From positions 18,167,255 to 18,231,254 of the forward strand of contig NC_091138.1 of the NCBI RefSeq assembly GCF_041381155.1: a stretch of DNA of 64,000 nucleotides, given 5' to 3'. Below are positions 58,067-64,000 of this stretch, one piece after another. The notes under the pieces were generated by a model, which saw only the letters and a list, made by a program, of their open reading frames with translations, ran no database searches and was not told where the DNA came from. Made by a program: the position numbers and the translations under genes. This DNA comes from Argopecten irradians. Lineage: Eukaryota; Mollusca; Bivalvia; Pectinida; Pectinidae. The stretch's first letter is position 1. Every line of letters starts with the position of its first letter.

Positions 58067-58267
58067 CGAATATACGTACCCGGCCTACTATACCTTTCGG
58101 CCGGGTACGAATTGGTCCCTATGTGCCGTAGTGGAACACTGCCTCCGAAAATCACTCGGGCATAGTTTTCTATACTTTTTTTGTAGGTTTCCAATTATTA
58201 TATGCGTATACATGTATTTACATATTATTTTCGTCTAAAACAAACATAACTACCATTCTTAATATCT

Positions 58268-58796
58268 ACCTGTTTGTTTGTTTGTTTGATTTATTAACGT
58301 CCTATTAACAGCTATGGTCATGTAAGGACGGCCTCCCATGTATGCGGTGTGTTGCGTGTATGTTGTGCGAGGTGAGTGTACTGGGAGACTGCGGTATGTT
58401 CGTGTTGTGTCTTCTTGTATAGTGGAACTGTTGCCCTTTTTATAGTGCTATATCACTGAAGCATGCCGCCGAAGACACCAACAACACACCCCACCCGGTC
58501 ACATTATACTGACAACGGGCCAACCAGTCGTCCCACTCCCTGTATGCTGAACGCTAAGCAGGAGAAGAAACTACCACTTTTATAGACTTTGGTGTGTCTC
58601 GGCCAGGGGACAGAACCCAGAGCCTTCCTCACAGGGGCGAACGCTCAACTCAAGGCCTAAAGTGAGGCGGTGCCAAGGGAGGCATTAGGAAAGATAAAGT
58701 CAGTTAGGAAGAAGAGAAAAGATAAGATCCTAAATTTAGTCGCCTTTTACGATCATGCAATAGGGGCAGCAGGTACAATTCTAACGCCCTACCTGC
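58268..58796 (-). mobile_element. Full-length retroposon copy
   Basis: All family blocks run from the (GTTT)n tail to 'acgccctacctgc'. The sequence is close to the copy at 38871-39406. A target-site duplication is not obvious. Confidence 0.85.
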
Positions 58797-59100
58797 GTAC
58801 CGCTCACAAGACGTGAAATTCACAATTTGTGGACTTGCCGTATAAATTCCCTTCAGAATGACCTTCATATGTATTATGTAAAAAATAATGCCTCGATGAG
58901 AATTTGATATTTTATGTGGTTCAGTTTTATTGCCTAGTAGGTAAGCAATATCAAACAAGTACGATAAAAATGCAAACAAACGTTTTATAATGGTTTGCAT
59001 AATCATTACTTTGCTCCATTAGCAGTAATAGGCACCAATTGTAGCTCTAAAGACGATATCATTTTCTGTCAAAAAGTCTTTTGAGCTACAATATTGCAGC

Positions 59101-59250
59101 TATTATAGACTTTGGTGTGTCTCGGCCAGGGGACAGAATCCAGAGCCTTCCTCACAGGGGCGAACGCTCAACTCAAGGCCAAAAGTGAGGCAGTGCCAAG
59201 GGAGGCATTAGGAAAGATAAAGTCAGTTAGGAAGAAAAGAAAAGATAAAT
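59101..59250 (-). repeat. Retroposon middle fragment
   Basis: 'tatagactttggtgtgtct' through 'cctcacaggggcgaacg' to 'gaagaaaagaaaagata' is the tRNA-like middle and part of the head. It has neither the tail nor the terminal head block. Confidence 0.8.
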
Positions 59251-59569
59251 ATAAAAAACAACAGCGACTTATTCATGAAATTCCAGTCACTAAGCTCAAC
59301 TTGTACCTGTCTAATATTTCATATCTGTGCGCCAAAAATGGTTCCGACCAGGATGTTAATAGGGATGACGGGGTCATTTGAGAGATACTTTAAGAGAAAC
59401 AGATTTGGTACAAGTCTAGTTATCTAGACAATAAAAAACAGGGACTTAGGCATAAGCCACTAGCCGCTGACATTGACACATTGTATGAAAAAGGACAGTT
59501 AGGCAATAAAAACACCAACGTCATAACTAAATATACTTTGGATGAACAAGACACTATATTTCGGGATGA

Positions 59570-60083
59570 TTTTGTTTGTTTGTTTGATTAATTAACGTCC
59601 TATTAACAGCTATGGTCATGTAAGGACGGCCTCCCATGTATGCAATGTGTTACGTGTATGTTGATGTTTTGGGAGACTGCGGTATATCCATGTTGTGTCT
59701 TCTTGTATATTGGAATTGTTGCCCTTTTTATAGTGCTATATCACTCAAGCATGCAGCCGATGACACCAAACAACACATCCCACCCGGTCACATACTGACA
59801 ACGGGCGAACCAGTCGTCCCACTCCCTGTTTGCTGAGCGCTAAGCAGGAGCAGAAACTACCACTTTTATAGACTTTGGTGTTTCTCGGCCAGGGGCAGAG
59901 CCCAGAGCCTTCCTCACAGGGGCGAACGCTCAACTCAAGGCCAAAAGTGAAGCGATGCCAAGGGAGGCATTAGGAAAGATAAAGTCAGTTAGGAAGAAGA
60001 GAAAAGATCCTAAATTTAGTCGCCTTTTACGATTATGCAATAGGGGCAGCAGGTACAATTCTAATGCCCTACCTGCAAGCCGC
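59570..60083 (-). mobile_element. Full-length retroposon, 11-bp target duplication
   Basis: A complete copy flanked by 'tttcgggatga' at 59559-59569 and 60084-60094. The terminal head reads 'gcggcttgcaggtagggc' on the minus strand. It is the third full-length copy, and one of the two best dated by an intact duplication. Confidence 0.88.
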
Positions 60084-60714
60084 TTTCGGGATGAGAGCAA
60101 GGGAGAGGGCATACGTCACTGTTTTGGGGAGATGTTAAACTTTGCTTCGATAGCGCAACGAATCTTAAATATTTAACATACAACAAACGGCATACAAAAA
60201 CGCGTATAAGATATAAGGACGTTACAAACAAACAATCGCGAGTTTTGGTGTGTTTGAGTCTTTGAATATTGCATAAATGCAATGTAAATTTACACTATAT
60301 TCGTGAGAGTATGTCCCAAACGTATGCTACGTCCGAAAACAAAACAAAATGGCCTGTCCAAACCTATAAAGTTTGTTTGTTTGTTTGTTTGATATATTAG
60401 CGTCCTTTAAAGATTTTAGCAATGGAAGTCCTGTAAACTATTGCAACAATGACCATCCATTTTATCTCGCTCCAGTAACGAATGTTTCTCAGCAAAATCC
60501 CAACACACAGCGATTTCTATGGAGTCCAGTTGGTCAACATAAATCCGGCCAACTACCTAGTGGCAAAACTAGGCGACTGACCAGAGTGAGTAAACTTGTA
60601 TGTCAGTAATAGACGGAAAATAGCGTACCCGACACTCATAACTTGATATAAAAACCCACAGTCACTTAATAACTTCCGGCATTTATGCAATATTTAACGA
60701 CAAAAAAGTCGCCA

Positions 60715-60885
60715 TTGTTTGTTTGTTTAACGTCCAGCCAGGGTCATTTAAGGACGGCCTCCCACGGTGTGTTGCGGGTGTGTGTTTTGGGAGATCGCGG
60801 TATATCCGTTTTGTGTCTTTTTCAATAGTGGAATTCTTGCCCATTTTATAGTGCAATATCACTGAAGCATGCCTCCGGAGATACC
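60715..60885 (-). repeat. Diverged retroposon tail fragment
   Basis: 'gtttgtttgtttaacgtcc' through 'aaggacggcctcccac', 'gggagatcgcggtatatcc' and 'tagtgcaatatcactgaag' follows the tail half of the family with small deletions. The short ORF over its end (60869-61069) is not a gene. Confidence 0.7.
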
Positions 60886-61162
60886 TCTATCTAATACAGC
60901 TACTAGCAATACTATTGAAACGGCAACTGCAACTAATATCGTTACAGGTTCGGAGCGGTATCATTCAGTTGGCACAAGTGAAAAAGCACAACAGCATTTC
61001 CTTGTGATTTTTAATATATTTGGCATCGTTTACATGCCTATTTTTCCTTGCGTAAAAGTATATTTGTAGCGGCGAGAAATTTTAATCGATATGAAATATC
61101 CAATGATATAAAATTGTGGGAGAAACATAATCATTTCCTGCCTGTGACAATGACATCATTGT

Positions 61163-61275
61163 TTTTTTGTTTGTTTGTATGATTATTTTAACGTCCTATT
61201 AACAGCTTGGGTCATGTAAGACCGGTCTCTCATGTGCGCATTGTGTGTGCAGTGCGAGGTGCGTGTTTTTGGAGA
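61163..61275 (-). repeat. Diverged retroposon tail fragment
   Basis: 'gtttgtttgtatgattatt' to 'gcgaggtgcgtgtttttgg' is the tail end of the family. It is old and truncated. Confidence 0.65.
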
Positions 61276-61626
61276 CATTTATGGGGTTATGATTTCGTTA
61301 TCACACACCCAAGGCGGAAAAGATTCTATTACTCGTAGTATTTTACACGATTATACCTAGTGTGACGTTGTCTGTTTCTGTAAGACACGTACGTGTTATT
61401 TACGGCGACACCATGATTATACCTGCCAGCTAATATGTTAACTACTTTGTCTTGTATTTAGAGAGTTAGTATTGTGCCTGCTGTTCTTATGGCATGGTCG
61501 TTAAGGCGACTTTATATGCTTCCTACCTAACTTTGTTCTACCTCGTTTAATTAAATTAACGTACCGTTAACAACCAGGGTCATTTAAAGACGGTCGGTCG
61601 TGTATGTGCGTGCATGAAGTGCGATT

Positions 61627-62355
61627 TTTTGTTTGTTTGATTTATTAACGTCCTCTTAACAGCTATAATCATGTAAGGACGGCCTTCCATGTATGCGATG
61701 TGTTGCGTGGATGTTGTAAGAGGTGCGTGTATATTAATATTGTGTCTTCTTGTATAGTGGAACTATTGCCCATTTTATAGTGCTATAACACTTAAGCGTG
61801 CCGCCGAAGACACCAAGAAACACCCTCCACCCGGTCACATTATACTAACAACGGACGTTGTCAGTCAGCATAATGTGACCGGGTGGGGCGTGTTGCTTGG
61901 TGTCTTCGGCGGCATGCTTCAGTGATATAGCACTATAAAAAGGATAATAGTTCCACTATACACGAAGATATAACACGAATATATCGCAGTCTCCCAAAAC
62001 ACGCACCTCGCACTACATACAAGCAATCCACAGCATACATGGGAGGCCGTCCTTACATGACCCTAGCTGTTAATAGGACGTTAATTGAATCAATAAAACA
62101 AACAAACAAACGGGCGAACCAGTCGTCCAACTCCCTGTATGCTGAGCGCCAAACTACCAATTTTATGGACTTTGGTGTGTCTCGGCCAGGGGACAGAACC
62201 CAGCGCCTTTCTCACAGGGGTGAGCGCCGACCAAAAGTGAGGTGATGATAAGGGAGAATAAAGTAATTTAGGAAAAAAGAAAAGATAAGATCCTAAATTT
62301 AATCGCCTTGTACGATCATGCAATAGGGGCAGCAGGTAAAATTCTAACGCCCAAC
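61627..62355 (-). mobile_element. Retroposon copy split by a nested insertion
   Basis: Tail part 61627-61857 and head part 62110-62355 belong to one minus-strand copy of the 540-bp retroposon. They are interrupted by a second copy on the plus strand (61858-62109). The outer copy joins up at 'acgg(a/g)cg', which is duplicated on both sides. Confidence 0.8.
61858..62109 (+). mobile_element. 5'-truncated retroposon nested in another copy
   Basis: It starts at 'ttgtcagtcagcataatg' and runs to the (CAAA)n tail. It is flanked by acggacg (61851-61857) and acgggcg (62110-62116). With the outer copy it forms an inverted repeat with arms of about 230 bp, so the transcript could fold into a long hairpin. 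Confidence 0.8.
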
Positions 62356-62357
62356 GT

Positions 62358-62575
62358 GCATGTTTTGGGAGACTGTGGTATATTCGTGCTGCGTCTTCCT
62401 ATATAATGGGTTCTTGCCCTTTTTATAGTGCTACATGTATATCACTGGAGCCTGCCGCTGAAGACACCAAGCAATAGACCCCTTCCGGTCTCATTATACC
62501 GACACCGCACGAACCAGTCATCCCACTCCCTTAATAAATGTTTAGCGTTAATCAGCAGCAGAAACAATTTAAATA
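62358..62575 (-). repeat. Diverged retroposon middle fragment
   Basis: 'catgttttgggagactgtg', 'tagtgctacatgtatatca', 'gaagacaccaagcaatag' and 'cgaaccagtcatcccactc' are middle blocks of the family with many changes. The fragment directly follows the split copy, so it may be a third layer. Confidence 0.65.
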
Positions 62576-62664
62576 ATGTAACCTCTTCGATTTCCAAAAT
62601 CGGATATATAACATATCTTTGAATAATGATGAAAATTGTTTCAATGTAAGACTTATTTTGCTCT

Positions 62665-62740
62665 AGAGCGTTAGAATTGTATCTGCTACCCATATTTCAT
62701 GATCGTAAGAGGCGACTAAATTTACATTATCTTTTCTTTC
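62665..62740 (+). repeat. Retroposon head fragment
   Basis: 'gcgttagaattgtatctgc' followed by 'catgatcgtaagaggcgac' and 'taaatttacattatctttt' is the first 75 bp or so of the family head in forward orientation. Confidence 0.65.
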
Positions 62741-62832
62741 CTTGAATCACCATAAATCGGACTCTTTACTGGATAACGTAAAGACAATACCGCGCTGATA
62801 ATCCATAATCGCATACTTTCGGTAATCTTTGC

Positions 62833-63833
62833 TACGGCGGTGTATTAGGGCCACTGTATGATTTTATCTTGTACATACAAGATACTATCTTGTATCTTGT
62901 ACGTACAAGATAATATAATGTTGAAACTCGGTGTTAAAGGTAATTTCGTTTACTATCAAAATGGCATCGCAGGAAGCAATACGTATATTACGTACTCTTG
63001 GTTTAAGCCAAAGGGAAATAAAGAATACCTTGCGAAATTTTGTTGTATTGTGGTGCTGTGATAAGTTTGCTAAAATATATATGTATATGTCTATAAGGGA
63101 GTATAAAGTAACTATAATCATTATTTGGACAATAATTAATGTTTAATCATGTGTATATATATGTGTAATAGACACAAAAACACATACAGTGTATAAAATA
63201 ATTTGTTTTGCCTGTGTTGTCTGTACAAGCAGTAACTCATTCCATATAGGACATAATACCTTGGACTTTTATCGGAATGTAGTTAATTATATCCAATACT
63301 TGTATTCTGAAGTAAAAATGAAAGCTCAAACTTTCCAATGATCGTTTAAGTGTAAAGTACATGTATTTAACTTTTGTCACCGAAGAAAAATACGAGTCCG
63401 TCTGCTCCTGTTTTATTTTTTTTATCCCGCAACGATGTTAAGGGGGTATACTGGAATCGTGTTGCCCATCTATCCGTCTGATTGTCTGTCTGTAGACACA
63501 ACTTTGTCCGGCGTACTCCTCCTAAACTACTTGACAGATTTTGATATAAATTTGGTACACAGAACCCCAACATAAAAACATATAGGTTTCTGCAATTTCC
63601 CATATAATTGGAGCAACTATGCAACGCCATTTTCAAAACAAAGCAAGTAATCATACATGAACAGTTTTACTTGATATTCCGGCAAATTCAAATTACAATT
63701 ATTAAGATTATTTCTTCAGTGGTGAACAGCAGATCTATACAAGATTCTAACTAGAACGTACACGATACTAACTTGTACGTACAAGATATTAACTTATATG
63801 TACAAGATATAGTGGCCCTAATACGCCGCCGTA
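62833..63833. mobile_element. 1-kb TIR element with 7-8 bp target duplication (hAT-like)
   Basis: The left end 'tacggcggtgtattagggc' and the right end, in reverse complement 'tacggcggcgtattagggc', are inverted repeats. Pairing continues through 'cact(g/a)tat' and several 'cttgtacgtacaag' palindromes. 'tctttgc' (8 bp if the preceding A is counted) flanks both sides, the duplication size of hAT elements. No transposase ORF is present, so it is non-autonomous. The interior includes sequence paralogous to gene 4 intron 14 (63125-63410) and a 'gggggtatactgga' repeat (63440-63650). Confidence 0.75.
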
Positions 63834-64000
63834 TCTTTGCATATAGTTTTAGTACAAACAAGTTGTACTTGTCTACCAGGAAAATTTAGTTTTAATCCAT
63901 TTTTAAGGATTAGTCGACTGCGACTCCAGTATAAGTAGCTGAAATTAGTTTCAGTTGAATCAAATATGTTGAAACACTCTTACAAATGACCACTTCACTA

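Larger units (their letters stand above)
56773..64000. other. Repeat-rich flank downstream of gene 4
   Basis: After the gene 4 poly(A) signal this region holds a GA microsatellite, weak ORFs at 57318-57765 that I cannot assign, at least ten retroposon pieces and a 1-kb TIR element. I see no further NRF-6 exon, so the cluster ends here or resumes beyond the window. Confidence 0.6.

Overview
This is animal nuclear DNA: AT-rich, with compact exons, GT-AG introns and many interspersed repeats. The repeat types point to a bivalve mollusc, possibly a scallop-like one. They include a short retroposon with a (CAAA)n tail, elements with about 157-bp internal tandem repeats that resemble the bivalve 'pearl' type, and tRNA-derived SINEs with a 'TTTTCTCCGGGCACTCYGG' core. 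The taxon is an inference from repeat style, not from a marker gene.

The window is dominated by one gene family. It holds four full-length paralogues of the nose-resistant-to-fluoxetine-6 type (NRF-6-like: secreted-side NRF domain plus multi-pass acyltransferase-3 domain). Genes 1, 2 and 3 are on the minus strand (2068-13670, 15800-25864, 27555-37483). Gene 4 is on the plus strand (43159-56772), divergent from gene 3. I could place all 15 coding exons of every copy. Exon phases are the same in all four and most exon lengths are identical. Predicted proteins are 790, 784, 782 and 801 residues with no frame break. Each has a signal peptide, a variable Ser/Thr/Asn-rich linker, a Cys-containing NRF region and the acyltransferase-3 signature R-X10-H.

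Layout: 1-2067 non-coding; gene 1; 13671-15799 spacer; gene 2; 25865-27554 spacer with a 28-bp minisatellite upstream of gene 2; gene 3; 37484-43158 spacer shared by the divergent genes 3 and 4, rich in retroposons; gene 4, whose 5.8-kb intron 7 holds a tandem-repeat element and foldback elements; 56773-64000 a retroposon graveyard and a 1-kb TIR element. No tRNA, rRNA or CRISPR locus and no retrovirus- or Polinton-like element was recognised.

The most interesting points are these. Gene 4 carries a second copy of its 80-nt exon 10 with an intact frame and mainly synonymous differences, but with neither canonical splice dinucleotide. Small tandem duplications overlap exon edges in gene 1 (exon 13 acceptor) and gene 3 (end of exon 15). 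The 1-kb TIR element contains sequence related to intron 14 of gene 4. A roughly 540-bp retroposon family shows target-site duplications, 5' truncations and nested insertions.
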